From Ardenticatenales bacterium (lineage in GTDB: Bacteria; Chloroflexota; Anaerolineae; Promineifilales; Promineifilaceae), in NCBI GenBank assembly GCA_020634575.1, contig JACKBM010000025.1, forward strand, positions 13,415 to 77,414: a stretch of 64,000 bases of DNA, written 5' to 3'. The notes beneath the pieces were generated by a model. That model was not told where the DNA came from, searched no databases, and was given only the letters and a program-made list of their open reading frames with translations. Numbering within the stretch: the stretch's first letter is position 1; each line of letters opens with the position of its first letter. The translations under genes and the position numbers were made by a program. Below, piece after piece: positions 17,253 through 26,774 of the stretch.

Positions 17253-20200
17253 TTATTTCTTCGCTTCGGGGAAGCGGGTCAGGACAGTGGCAACGGCCGG
17301 TACAGGCAGCCGCTGGCCCAGAGCCACGCTTTCACTTGCCTTGATCGGCCGGCTGCCGCCGCCGGTCTGGTAGATGAGCAGGGAGCTATCCACCTCAGCA
17401 AACTCGGCGGGCACAATGGCCAGGCCGAGCAGATAGCCATCATTGTCGATGGCGCAGCTCGTGACATGGCCGACGATCTTGCCGCGCCGGTCCAGGACCG
17501 GGTCGCCGGTTTCTGGCCGGCGCACACCCTTGTCGTTGAGGCGGAAGCGGACAAGTGTTCCCCTGTCCTCGTGGGCGATGAAGGCCGAGCGGCCGATGAA
17601 ATACGGCTTCCAGGTTTTGACGAAGCTGGCAAAACCGGCTTCGGATGGGTTTAGCTCAAACGGGCCGGCCAGTTCATGGCCGTAGAGCGGCAGGCCGGCT
17701 TCGGTGCGGGTGCTGTCGCGGGCGGCGAGACCGGCCGGTTTCAACCCAAACGGCTCACCCGCTTTCACCAACATCTCCCAGAACGCGACCAGATCATCCG
17801 GGTGGACAAACAGCTCATAACCAACCCGCTCGCCGGTGTAGCCGGTGCGCGAGATGATCGCCTTGATGCCGCCCAGCTCACCCGTCATCAACCGGGCCCA
17901 GCCCATTGTTTTTAGCGCTTTGGCCTGGGCCGCGTCGCTGAGGCTGATGAGGATGTCGCGCGAGGCCGGCCCTTGCAGGGCGACATCGAGTAACTGGTCG
18001 GCGCCGCTGGAAGGCGCGCGCAGGTCACGCAGTTCTGTCCGGTTTTGGATTCGGGCGGCGGGGTTGGCCAGGTCGATGGCGACTTTGCCCTCGTTGACCG
18101 CGTTGAGCCAGGCCCAATCCTTGTCATTGTTGCTGGCGTTGACCACCATCAGATAACGCTGCTCTTCGACCCGGTAAACCAGCAGGTCGTCAATGACCGA
18201 GCCGTCCGGGGCGAACAGATAGGTGTACTGGGATTCGCCGACTGAGAGCGTGGCGACATCGTTGCTGGTGACCAGTTGCAGGAACGCCTCGGCGTGCGGG
18301 CCGCGGACGTCGAACGAGCCCATGTGGGTGACGTCGAAGAGGCCGGCGGCCGTGCGCACGGCGTTGTGTTCTTCGCTGACGTTGCTGTACCAGACCGGCA
18401 TATCATAGCCGCCGAACGGCACCATCTTGGCGCCCATGGCGATGTGGGCCGCGTGGAGGCCAGTTGTCTTGATGGGCGCGTCTTCTGGCTCATTCCAGAC
18501 GAAAGCGGGCAGTGGCTCACCGGCGACCTCAGTCTGGCCGACGAAGAACGGCTTGTTGGCCGGCGTGGGTAGGGCATCGGCCGGGGCGGCCAGCCCATCG
18601 ACATCATTCACCACTTTGACGACCACCGGCCCCGGTAGCTTCGCATAATGGTCGGAAAATTCGACGTAGCCATCAGACAGGTCGCGCAGGTATTCAGCGG
18701 CGGCCTGGGTGTGGTAGGCGTCGGTCAGGCGCAGGTAATATTGGTCAGCGGCGGCGCGCAGCAGGTTGGCGGCGGCGGTGAAGTTGGGGCCGTAGAGCGC
18801 GGTTTCCTGCGTGGCCTCAATATCCAGACCGGCCACATCGCTGCTGAGGGCGGCATCCAGGAATTCGGTGGCGCGGGGACCGCGGACGGTCAGCGTGTGC
18901 TGGCTGGCGGCGCCGGCCGCTTGCGCCTGGAGATAGCCGGGACGGTCACCATCGACCATAGCCGGGATTTGGCCGGTCAGATAGGCGACGATCTCGCGAC
19001 CGCGCTGGATGGCGGCGAAAGCGACTTTGGCGCGGCGGCGGCGGCGGCCACCGGGGGCGGCGTAGAAGAAGGGCAGGCAGCCTTTCAAGGTCACGGCCAT
19101 CGCTTCGGCCAGCAAGTCGATCTCCTTGTCGCCGAAGCCGCGCTGGCTGATCCAGACGGTGCCGATGCGGACGCCGCTGGCGGCAAACGCGCTGCGGTCG
19201 CCGGGGATGGTGTTACGGTTGGTGACAATGCCGACGATGTCGAGGATGCGGGCGGCCATGTCGCCGTTCAGCTCAACCCCTTCCGGGGCGACGCTCTTGG
19301 CGTCGACCAGCAGCAGATGGTTCTGCGAACCACCGCCGACGACGCGCAAGCCATGCTCCTGCAACTTCTCGGCCAGCCGATCCGCGTTGGCGATGATGCG
19401 CTTTTGCAGTTGCAGGAAGTTGTCGGAAGCGTTGAGCTTGAGGGCGACGGCCAGGGCGGCCATGGTGTTGAGATGGGGGCCACCCTGTTCGCCGGGGAAG
19501 ACGGCCCGGTCGATTCGTTTGGCCAGGTCAGCCCGGTGGGTCATGATCATGGCGCCGCGCGGGCCGGTCAGGCTCTTGTGTGTGGTCGTGGTGACGACGT
19601 CGGCGATGCCGATGGGGCTGGGGTGCAGCCCGGCGGCAACGAGACCGGAAATGTGAGCCACATCGGCCAGGAAATAGGCGCCAACCTTGTCGGCCATGGC
19701 GCGGAAGCGGCTCCAGTCGACGACGAGCGGATACGCCGAGTAACCAGCGACGATGATGTTGGGCTTGACCGCCAACACCTGCGCTTCGATGGCGTCATAA
19801 TCCAGCGCTTCAGTCTGCGGATCGACAAAATAAGGGACGCTGTTGTACAGCTGGCCGGTCCGGTTGACGGGGGCGCCGTGGGAGAGATGGCCGCCATCGT
19901 TCAGGTTCAGTCCCATGATAGTGTCGCCCGGTTTGAGCAGGGCGGTGTAGACGGCGTTGTTGGCCGGCGCGCCAGAGAGCGGCTGGACGTTGACAAACAG
20001 GTCGTCGGCGCTGAGGCCATTGGCGGCGAAAAGTTCGGCGGCCCGGCGGCGGGTCAGCGCCTCCAGAACATCGGCATATTCAACACCTTTGTAATAACGC
20101 GGGTCGCTGTTGCGGCGATATTGGGCCAGCTCAGCGTCAAAATCCAGGATTTCGGCTTGAGTCTGGCGGCGGCTTTCCTCGCGAGGATACCCTTCCGCAT

Positions 20201-20372
20201 AGACGTTGCTGAAGCTGGTCATCAGCGCTTCATTAACTGCTGGCGGTGCTTCGCTCTCAGAGGGGATCAGGATAATGGTCTGACGTTGCCGTTCATCCTC
20301 CCGCTTGAGCAGGTTTGCCATATCGGGATCGAGTTCGGCGATGGTGCCTTGGGGGATAAAGTCATGGGCCAT
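17253..20372 (-). CDS. Fused serine hydroxymethyltransferase - aminomethyltransferase (GlyA-GcvT)
   Basis: The start MAHDFIPQG at 20372 has GGAG nine bases upstream and is preferred over an ATG 15 bases earlier; it gives 1039 residues. Residues 1-450 are SHMT, with the PLP lysine in [13 protein letters not shown] and [11 protein letters not shown]. Residues 632-1039 are GcvT, with [25 protein letters not shown] and [21 protein letters not shown]. The linker (451-631) begins with an RRRRR run and holds a stretch [20 protein letters not shown] that aligns with [20 protein letters not shown] of the GcvT part, so it looks like a decayed second T-protein domain. Both enzymes make or use 5,10-methylene-THF around glycine, so fusion suggests channelling. 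No gcvH or gcvP is in the window. Confidence 0.92.
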   Translation of the reverse strand: MAHDFIPQGTIAELDPDMANLLKREDERQRQTIILIPSESEAPPAVNEALMTSFSNVYAEGYPREESRRQTQAEILDFDAELAQYRRNSDPRYYKGVEYADVLEALTRRRAAELFAANGLSADDLFVNVQPLSGAPANNAVYTALLKPGDTIMGLNLNDGGHLSHGAPVNRTGQLYNSVPYFVDPQTEALDYDAIEAQVLAVKPNIIVAGYSAYPLVVDWSRFRAMADKVGAYFLADVAHISGLVAAGLHPSPIGIADVVTTTTHKSLTGPRGAMIMTHRADLAKRIDRAVFPGEQGGPHLNTMAALAVALKLNASDNFLQLQKRIIANADRLAEKLQEHGLRVVGGGSQNHLLLVDAKSVAPEGVELNGDMAARILDIVGIVTNRNTIPGDRSAFAASGVRIGTVWISQRGFGDKEIDLLAEAMAVTLKGCLPFFYAAPGGRRRRRAKVAFAAIQRGREIVAYLTGQIPAMVDGDRPGYLQAQAAGAASQHTLTVRGPRATEFLDAALSSDVAGLDIEATQETALYGPNFTAAANLLRAAADQYYLRLTDAYHTQAAAEYLRDLSDGYVEFSDHYAKLPGPVVVKVVNDVDGLAAPADALPTPANKPFFVGQTEVAGEPLPAFVWNEPEDAPIKTTGLHAAHIAMGAKMVPFGGYDMPVWYSNVSEEHNAVRTAAGLFDVTHMGSFDVRGPHAEAFLQLVTSNDVATLSVGESQYTYLFAPDGSVIDDLLVYRVEEQRYLMVVNASNNDKDWAWLNAVNEGKVAIDLANPAARIQNRTELRDLRAPSSGADQLLDVALQGPASRDILISLSDAAQAKALKTMGWARLMTGELGGIKAIISRTGYTGERVGYELFVHPDDLVAFWEMLVKAGEPFGLKPAGLAARDSTRTEAGLPLYGHELAGPFELNPSEAGFASFVKTWKPYFIGRSAFIAHEDRGTLVRFRLNDKGVRRPETGDPVLDRRGKIVGHVTSCAIDNDGYLLGLAIVPAEFAEVDSSLLIYQTGGGSRPIKASESVALGQRLPVPAVATVLTRFPEAKK

Positions 20373-20533
20373 AGGGGAATGCTCCATTCAGATTGTCATG
20401 TTGAGAGGCAAAAAGGCAGCGCCAGGGGCGACTACCAGAATATCTAACTCGGAAGGTTCGGTTGGGCTGTGAAAGAGTGCCAGTGGCGTGTACGGCATTT
20501 TAGCAGGAAACAGCCTTGAGGCCACCTGCTGCG

Positions 20534-21844
20534 CTATTTCACAAAAACCCGGTAGCCCCAAGGGGGCAAAGTGAGGGTTGCAGTCGCGCTGATCTCGACC
20601 GCTTCCTGGCTGAAATAATCGATGTAATTCCCGTAGGGCAAGGCCAAAGGGAAGGTGACGGTCTGGGGCTGGGCTGAGAAGCTGATGATGGCGAAGATTT
20701 GGTCTTCAGCATTGCGGCGGACAAAGCTCAGGATGTGATCCGGCCGGTCATTCACAACCGGCTCCATCCGCGCCCCCCAGGCGCCGTTCCAGAGGGCGCT
20801 ATTTTCTTTCTTGAGAGCAAACAGCTGCCGGTAGAGCTCGCCGATCGGGTGTTCCTGCCATTCAATCGGGTCTTTCTCGAAAAAGGCCAGCCGGCGCGGG
20901 TTGCCTGCCTCCTGGCCGTTGTAGAGAAGCGGCATCCCCTCGGCGACAACTGAGAGGACAATGGCTGCTTCCAGCCCGTCGCCAAACAGCTCAAACTGGG
21001 TGCCATCCCAGGCGTTTTTGTCGTGATTGCTGACAAAGTTCATGCGGAAGGCATCGGCGGGATACGCCTTTTCGTTCCAGGAGTAGTAGACAAAGAGGGC
21101 ATCGAGGCCGGCCTTGCCCTGGCAGATGTCGCGGACGGCGTCATGCCAGCTCCAGGCATAGGTCATGTCAAACGCCTCGGCGTGGAGATCGCGTGATTCC
21201 CATTCAGCCAGCAGGAAGACGGGTTTGATCGTATCCAGTTCCTGACGCAGATTGTTCCAGAAGTCCGTGGGCACAAAGCCAGCCACATCACAGCGGAAAC
21301 CATCAACATCAACGTCGCTGACCCAATATTTCATGGCGTCGGTCATGTAGCGGCGTAGACCGGGCTGGCTGTAATCCAGCTCGATGATATCGGGCCAATC
21401 CCACCAGGGGGTGGGCAGGAAATCTCCTTTCCAGTCGCGGCGGTACCATTCGGGGTGGTCAACCGTCAGCTGGTTGTCCCAGGCAGTGTGGTTGGGGACC
21501 CAATCGAGGATGACGTGGAGGCCGAGATCGTGGGCGGCCTTGATGAAATGGCGCAAATCGTCGAGCGTGCCGAATTCGGGATTGACGCTGTAGTAGTCGC
21601 GCACGGAATAGGGGCTGCCCAGTGTCCCTTTGCGGTTGACCCGGCCGATTTCGTGAACGGGCATCAGCCAGACGATATCAACGCCCAGCGCCTGCAGGCG
21701 GGGTAATTGGGCGGCGGCGGCGCGGAAGGTACCGGCCGGTGTAAATTGCCGCGTATTGATCTGATAAATAGTCGCCTTTTTGCTCCACGCCGGATGCGTG
21801 AGCTTGACGTATGGGGTGGGCTGATAACGATCACCAGGGTTCAT
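20534..21844 (-). CDS. GH13 alpha-amylase family glycosidase
   Basis: The 436-residue protein lacks a signal peptide. The GH13 regions are clear: ILDWVPNHTAWD (region I), DGFRCDVAG with the nucleophile Asp (region II), FLLAEWE with the acid/base Glu (region III) and FVSNHDKN with the third Asp (region IV). A short C-terminal beta domain ends the protein. The compact size and lack of export suggest an intracellular maltodextrin- or trehalose-type enzyme. Specificity is not visible. It is downstream of nothing obviously linked; the CBS gene lies 60 bp away on the same strand, upstream-ending. Confidence 0.9.
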   Translation of the reverse strand: MNPGDRYQPTPYVKLTHPAWSKKATIYQINTRQFTPAGTFRAAAAQLPRLQALGVDIVWLMPVHEIGRVNRKGTLGSPYSVRDYYSVNPEFGTLDDLRHFIKAAHDLGLHVILDWVPNHTAWDNQLTVDHPEWYRRDWKGDFLPTPWWDWPDIIELDYSQPGLRRYMTDAMKYWVSDVDVDGFRCDVAGFVPTDFWNNLRQELDTIKPVFLLAEWESRDLHAEAFDMTYAWSWHDAVRDICQGKAGLDALFVYYSWNEKAYPADAFRMNFVSNHDKNAWDGTQFELFGDGLEAAIVLSVVAEGMPLLYNGQEAGNPRRLAFFEKDPIEWQEHPIGELYRQLFALKKENSALWNGAWGARMEPVVNDRPDHILSFVRRNAEDQIFAIISFSAQPQTVTFPLALPYGNYIDYFSQEAVEISATATLTLPPWGYRVFVK

Positions 21845-21904
21845 CTATGCTTTTCTCCGCTTATGTTAGCGCAGAAGCATAACGGAGCCCGTCCACCTGT
21901 CAAG

Positions 21905-22345
21905 CTATCCGGCCGAGGCAATTTCTCGCGACCATTCATGGATGACCAGGCGCAGGATATCCGCCTCGGTGATGATGCCGAGCAGTTCGCCCTGCCGGTT
22001 GACGACGGGCAGACCGCTGATCATGTTTTTCAGCATCAGCCGGGCGGCCACACCAATGCTTTCGTCGTAGGCGATGGTGAGCGGGTTGGGCGTCATGAAT
22101 TCGGCGACCGTCAATTTTTCGGCCAGGGCATCGATCGCCGCGGGCGTGAGGGCCTGCGCGGGCGAGGGGCGGGCGGCGCGAATGTCACCATAAGTCACGA
22201 TGCCGACCAGCCGGCCAGCCGCCACGACGGGCAGCCGGCGCACGGTATTATCGATGAGGAGCTGCTCCGCCTCTTTCAGGGTGGCTGTTGGCGTCACGGT
22301 GATCACATCTTTGGCCATCCAATCCAGGACCAGTTCATGTTTCAT
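21905..22345 (-). CDS. Tandem CBS domain protein
   Basis: The start MKHELVLDWM at 22345 has AGGAGG at ideal spacing, giving 146 residues; an upstream in-frame extension is not supported. Two CBS motifs fill the protein: MAKDVITVTPTATLKEAEQLL...RRLPVV...GIVTYGDI (8-60) and MTPNPLTIAYDESIGVAARLML...SGLPVV...GIITEADI (85-140). Such stand-alone pairs sense adenine nucleotides. It lies 73 bp downstream of greA on the same strand and may share its transcript. Confidence 0.9.
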   Translation of the reverse strand: MKHELVLDWMAKDVITVTPTATLKEAEQLLIDNTVRRLPVVAAGRLVGIVTYGDIRAARPSPAQALTPAAIDALAEKLTVAEFMTPNPLTIAYDESIGVAARLMLKNMISGLPVVNRQGELLGIITEADILRLVIHEWSREIASAG

Positions 22346-22418
22346 GTCACGAGCCTCCTTGTTATATGCGGTTGATTCCTCGCATTTTGACCGCGTCGGC
22401 CGCTGAGTGCCAGCGCGG

Positions 22419-22883
22419 TCAGGTGATAGCGACGATGCGGAAGCGGAGGTCACCGGCCGGTGCCTTCACCACCACATCCTCACCAATCTTGTGGTTGAGC
22501 AATGCCTGGGCCAATGGCGATTCATTGGAGATGAAGCCGGCTGATGGGTCCGCCTCAGCGACGCCAACGATGGTGTAACGTTCAATCTCACCTTCTTCAG
22601 TCCGGACTACAACCGTCTCGCCGATCTCGACGATGTTCGCCTCATTACCCGGCTCAATGAGCTGGGCGTTATCCAACATCAACTGCAGCTCACGAATGCG
22701 CCCATCGATCAGGGCGAGTTCATCTTCAAAGAGCTGGAATTCGGTGTTATCCATCCATTCGCCATCGGCCTTGACGTTCTGCATCTGTTCGATGACTTCC
22801 GGCCGCTTAACCTCAGTCAGGTGGGTTAGTTTTTCCTTGAGGTCAGCCAGCCCCTTTTCAGTTACGTAGCTTGGTTTATCCAT
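22419..22883 (-). CDS. greA: Transcript cleavage factor GreA
   Basis: The start MDKPSYVTEKG at 22883 gives 154 residues, normal for GreA. Residues 1-75 form the N-terminal coiled coil: YVTEKGLADLKEKLTHL, then the tip with acidic DGEWMDNTEF, then ALIDGRIRELQLML. The C-terminal FKBP-like globular domain includes ETVVVRTEEGEIERYTIVG and ISNESPLAQALLNHKIGEDV. It rescues backtracked RNA polymerase by stimulating transcript cleavage. AAAGGTG precedes the run of ATG codons at the start. The CBS gene follows. Confidence 0.95.
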   Translation of the reverse strand: MDKPSYVTEKGLADLKEKLTHLTEVKRPEVIEQMQNVKADGEWMDNTEFQLFEDELALIDGRIRELQLMLDNAQLIEPGNEANIVEIGETVVVRTEEGEIERYTIVGVAEADPSAGFISNESPLAQALLNHKIGEDVVVKAPAGDLRFRIVAIT

Positions 22884-23015
22884 TAGCATCATCATGCACC
22901 TTTTGCGGGAGAGTCGTTGGCCGATACCGGGCCACCCAATCAGGGCCGGACCCTGACTTGGCGGCCGCGACCATGCTGGCTGGCGATTATTCTGCCAACG
23001 TCTATGGTTTCTTCT

Positions 23016-24188
23016 TTAGTAGCGGAACAGGGCCGCTGTTTTGATTTCCTCGGCCAGAATCCCTGGCTCCAGCACCATGACCGTTCCGTCATGGCGCAGC
23101 GTCTGCAGGGCGGCGAGGTTGAGCATTTCCTGGCTGCCGGGGGCGCGCCGCTCATGTTGCTCATATTTCTGCGTTTCCAGGTCAAACAGCCCCCAATATT
23201 CATTGGGGGTATTGATCAGCAACGTATCCACCCGGTTGTGGGCTGCCGACGTGATGATCCGGGCCGGATCAGCCGTGGCCCGGCTGGCTGGCAACGCTTG
23301 CCACAGTTTTTCCACGGTGGCTTCGACTTCCTTGTCCAACAGCGGTTGCACCAGCGCGGCGCCGGCCGCCCGCAGTTTCTTGAGGCCGACACGTTCCGGA
23401 TTGCCACTGATGGCGGTCGGCAGCAGGTGGGCGTAGCTGTTCACGCTTTTGTAGATGTCGAACAGGTAGTTGACACTGGCAACGACCATCGGAAGCGATT
23501 CTCTGGCCAGGTAGCGCTGCAGCCCTTCATCGACCTCCCGGCAGAATTGAGTCAGCATCTCTTTCTTGTGGGTGCTGGCATTACCGTGACCGTGGAAGAT
23601 GGCCGCCCGGCGCCCACCTGGACTCGAGCTGCCGCTGGCGCCGTGATACTGGACCTCTTTTTGTGGATCGTCATATTGCCGTGCTTCGGCCAGGCTGGTG
23701 GGCATCTCGCGCAGATGGTATTCGGTCAACTCCCTGGCTGTAACCTTGAAGAGACGCACCAGGTTCTGCGATAGCAGCAGTAGGTAAAAGCGGGCTTCTG
23801 GTTGCAACAACGGCAGCAAAGGCCGCAGATAAAAATCACGCCCCACAATGACCATGGGCTCAATGGCCATAGGCAGCTGTACAACCTGATTGAAGTCGAC
23901 GCCGAGATAAATGGCCAGCCCCTGATTCTGATGTTTCCAGAAATCGCCATTCTGCTCCAGCAGATCGCTGGCCGGCAGCAGTAACCGTTCAATATCTGGA
24001 TGGCGCAGCGCCGGCGCGAACCACTTTAGTTGGCTGCGGGCTTGATCCAGCAGATTACGCAGCTGGAGTTTGTCCCCCATCTGAGCTTCCAGCTGCTCCT
24101 GATGGGTCGGCAGGAAGAGTGAAACACAAAATTCGCCGCTGTGATCAAGCAGTCCATAGAGTTGTTTTTTGCTCAGGTAGCTATTCAT
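23016..24188 (-). CDS. baeRF-type protein (bacterial archaeo-eukaryotic release factor-like)
   Basis: The start MNSYLSKKQL at 24188 follows AGGAGC, giving 390 residues; a much longer frame upstream is spurious. The pattern of SGEFCVSLFLPTH, RLFKVTARELTEYHLREMP, a Gly/Ser/His-rich loop around GHGNASTHKKE, FCREVDEGLQRYL and a C-terminal HNRVDTLLIN...DLETQKYEQHER...DGTVMVLEPGI fits the baeRF families related to eRF1/aRF1 domains 2 and 3. These are proposed to act on stalled ribosomes or in host-invader conflict, but no member is well characterised. The gene stands alone. Confidence 0.8.
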   Translation of the reverse strand: MNSYLSKKQLYGLLDHSGEFCVSLFLPTHQEQLEAQMGDKLQLRNLLDQARSQLKWFAPALRHPDIERLLLPASDLLEQNGDFWKHQNQGLAIYLGVDFNQVVQLPMAIEPMVIVGRDFYLRPLLPLLQPEARFYLLLLSQNLVRLFKVTARELTEYHLREMPTSLAEARQYDDPQKEVQYHGASGSSSPGGRRAAIFHGHGNASTHKKEMLTQFCREVDEGLQRYLARESLPMVVASVNYLFDIYKSVNSYAHLLPTAISGNPERVGLKKLRAAGAALVQPLLDKEVEATVEKLWQALPASRATADPARIITSAAHNRVDTLLINTPNEYWGLFDLETQKYEQHERRAPGSQEMLNLAALQTLRHDGTVMVLEPGILAEEIKTAALFRY

Positions 24189-24336
24189 CGGGTTGCTCCT
24201 GTTTGCAGACAAAAGATAGCGTGACAGAGGAACGGGCCAAAATGGGCTAGCTACACTATGCGGTTTTTCTGATTTTGGAGATAGTGATAAAGAGCATGAC
24301 CGGTCTGGACAACCGTCATATCGGAGGAGAGAGTTT

Positions 24337-24428
24337 CCGCAGATGGCGCAGATTTCGCTGATTCTGTTTAGCCTGTCCGATGCCCGGCCACGCGAACAAA
24401 TCATCTGTGAAATCTGCGCCATCTGCGG
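24337..24428. repeat. Intergenic element with 19-bp perfect inverted ends
   Basis: The left end at 24337-24355 and right end at 24410-24428 are perfect reverse complements (core CCGCAGATGGCGCAGATTT). They match the ends of elements at 31029-31180 and 37221-37317 and belong to the same family. There is no coding content. Confidence 0.85.
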
Positions 24429-24435
24429 CAAAAAA

Positions 24436-25602
24436 CTAGACGTAGAAGGCGCGACCGGCCGGTACCTTGCGCAGCCCGGGGTGGGCTGCCAGGACGCTTT
24501 CGTCGATGTCGAAGCCGAGACCGGGCCGGTCCGGCAGGGTGAAATAGCCGTCGTGGACCGGCAGCGGCTGGGAAAGGCAGCCGTCGCGCCAGGGCACATC
24601 CTTCAGCATGAACTCCTGCCGGAAGAAGTTGGGGATAGTGGCCATGGTGTGGGCCGAGGCGATGGTGGAGATGGGGCCGTTTGGGTTGTGGGGGGCGATG
24701 GGGATGTTGTAGCTCTCCGCCAGGATCGCAATTTTGCGTAGCTCGCTGATGCCACCGCAGCGGGTGATATCGGGCATGAGGAAATCAGAGGCGTTGGCGT
24801 CCAGCACCCGTTTGGCCATGTAGCGGCTGTGCAGCCGCTCGCCGACGCAGACCGGCAGGCTGATCTGGCGCCGGATTTCGGCGATGGCGTCCGGGTATTC
24901 CGGCAGGGCGGGTTCTTCGTACCACATGCAGTTAAAGTTGAGCGCCGCCAGCCGGTGAGCCATCTCCACAGCGGTGGGGCCATTGAGGAAGGCGTGGGTC
25001 TCAATGGCGATGGCGATCGCCGGCCCGACCGCTTCGGCCACGGCGGCGACCAGGTCGAGCGCCAGCTGTTTCTGGGCTTCGCTCAGGCTGTTGTTGTCGC
25101 GCAGGTTCTCGCCGTAGCGGTAGTTGACATGGGCGAACGGGTCAAACTTGAGTGCCTTGAAGCCGGCGGCGACGACTTCCTTGGCCTGGCGGGCATAGTC
25201 CGCGGCGCTATGGTCGCCATCGATGAACCAATAGTTGGCGTAGAGCTCGATTTCGGTCCGGTAGGCGCCGCCCAGCAGCTCGTAGACCGGCACACCAAGC
25301 AGCTTGCCCTTGATATCCCAGAGGGCGATGTCGATGGCGCTGATGGCGGAGAGCAGCGGGCCGGCCTGGCCCAGCCAATGCATGTCCCGGTACAGCTTGG
25401 TCCAGATGAAGTCGATGCGGCGCGGGTCCTGGCCGACGACGTAGCTGCCGACATATTGGCAGGCCGCCTCGATGAGCGGCGAGCCAGGCCAATTGGTGCC
25501 TTCACCCCAGCCGTGGATGCCGGCGTCGGTCTCTACCTTGACCAGGGTCCAGTTGTATTTGATGCCTTCGACAAGATAGGTTTTGACGTTGGTGATGCGC
25601 AT
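24436..25602 (-). CDS. Mandelate racemase/enolase superfamily dehydratase (galactonate dehydratase-like)
   Basis: The start MRITNVKTYLVEG at 25602 gives 388 residues; the longer frame reads through a palindrome array. The N-terminal capping domain includes GIHGWGEG. The barrel has KALKFDPF, IAIETHAFLN, MWYEEPALPE (metal Glu), VGERLHSRY (metal Glu), MPDITRCGGISE and the catalytic His in APHNPNGP. This set is that of the D-galactonate dehydratase group of acid-sugar dehydratases. Exact substrate is not certain. The epimerase/uronate dehydrogenase-like gene divergent to it at 25914 fits a sugar-acid pathway. Confidence 0.87.
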   Translation of the reverse strand: MRITNVKTYLVEGIKYNWTLVKVETDAGIHGWGEGTNWPGSPLIEAACQYVGSYVVGQDPRRIDFIWTKLYRDMHWLGQAGPLLSAISAIDIALWDIKGKLLGVPVYELLGGAYRTEIELYANYWFIDGDHSAADYARQAKEVVAAGFKALKFDPFAHVNYRYGENLRDNNSLSEAQKQLALDLVAAVAEAVGPAIAIAIETHAFLNGPTAVEMAHRLAALNFNCMWYEEPALPEYPDAIAEIRRQISLPVCVGERLHSRYMAKRVLDANASDFLMPDITRCGGISELRKIAILAESYNIPIAPHNPNGPISTIASAHTMATIPNFFRQEFMLKDVPWRDGCLSQPLPVHDGYFTLPDRPGLGFDIDESVLAAHPGLRKVPAGRAFYV

Positions 25603-25699
25603 GGCGGCCTCGTGGGTGGCGGCAGGATGTCGCCGGTTTTGGGAACAAGTGGCGCAATGATAGCGGGAGGGCGGGCGAAAGGAAAGGTGACCGGCCGGT

Positions 25700-25840
25700 G
25701 AGGGGTCCCTACCAACCCGACGGGTCCCCAACCCGACGGGTCCACCACCCGACGGGTCCACTACCCGACGGGTCCACTACCTGTCGCCAACGCGGTCCAC
25801 TACCCGACGGGTCCGCCACCGACAAGGTCTGCTACCTGTC
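25700..25840. repeat. Array of ACCCGACGGGT palindromes with degenerate copies
   Basis: About five intact copies of the palindrome are followed by decayed ones (ACCTGTCGCC, ACCGACAAGGT). The array lies between the divergent dehydratase and epimerase genes. Confidence 0.85.
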
Positions 25841-25913
25841 GCCAACGCGCGGCTGAGCGTAGAATTGCAGAATGGCGAATTGATGCTGTAACCCACGATG
25901 GAGGTATCTCGCG

Positions 25914-26759
25914 ACGAAACGAAAAGTTCTGCTGACTGGCGCCGCGCTTGCAAAACAGCCGGTGCTGCTTCCGCTGCGGGAACGATATGAGCTGACGCTG
26001 ACCGATGTGCGCAACACGGAGGGAGACGGCACCGAGGTGGAAGGGATTATCCTGGCTGACCTCACCATCCCGGACCGACGCTTACCGGCATCTGTTCCAG
26101 GGGCAGGATGCTGTGGGGTCGCCATGGGGCTTTGCCCGGCCGGACGAGCGCACCCCGGAGAAGATTTTCCGGGCTGGGTATGCCAATGTCGGCATGGCCC
26201 CACGGTGTTTACCAGACAGCACTCTGAGGAGAATGTCGCCCGGGTCGTCGTCGCCAGCTCCAACCACGCGGCCGATTACTATGAGGCGCTGATCCTCGAT
26301 GGCAAGATGGATTTTGTGGATCCGAATGGCCGGGCTCTTTCAGACAATTATTATGGCTGGGCCAAGGAAGTGTACGAACATCTCGGCTTTGTCTTTGCCT
26401 GTGGCGTGGAGAATGGCCGGGCGCTGGAAAATGTGCAGATCCGTATCGGCGGGCCGCGCGAGACGGATATCGAACGGTGCGAGCTGGGCGACCTGCGTTG
26501 TATGCGCCGCGCCCTGGGCGCCTACATTAGCGAACGGGATATGCAGCAGCTTTTTGTGAAAAGTATTGAAGCAGAGGATATTCGCGACGAAAATGGTGTG
26601 CCGTTTCAAATTTTCTACGGCGTGAGCGGTAACCATCACAACTTCTGGAGCATCGCCAACGCGCGCAAAGTCATTGGCTACGCGCCGGAAGACAACAGCG
26701 AACTCCGTTTTGCCAGCTGGATTCAGAAGCATATTGCCGCAGCCACGGCCCAAAGTTGA
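25914..26759 (+). pseudogene. NAD-dependent epimerase/dehydratase, frameshifted
   Basis: The reading begins KRKVLLTGAA, the usual NAD-binding start, but the codon at the expected start is ACG (GGAGG lies eight bases upstream). Frame changes occur near 26085 and between 26205 and 26220: DAYRHLFQGQDAV and FARPDERTPEKIF are in a second frame, VYQTAL in a third, then EENVARVVVASSNHAADYYE and YGWAKEV (catalytic YxxxK) return to the first. The intact C-terminal part resembles uronate dehydrogenase-like short-chain epimerases. The lesions may be sequencing errors or real decay. It precedes a class V aminotransferase by 15 bp. Confidence 0.75.
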
Positions 26760-26774
26760 TGGTCAGGAGATCAA

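Noticed and set aside
18648..20447. 599-residue open frame antisense to the GlyA-GcvT gene
   Set aside because: It is the mirror of a well-conserved gene, low in complexity and matches no family; long antisense frames are expected at high GC.
20388..20533. Glycine riboswitch upstream of the GlyA-GcvT gene
   Set aside because: I looked for the conserved glycine aptamer core and did not find it; no convincing pairing pattern is present.
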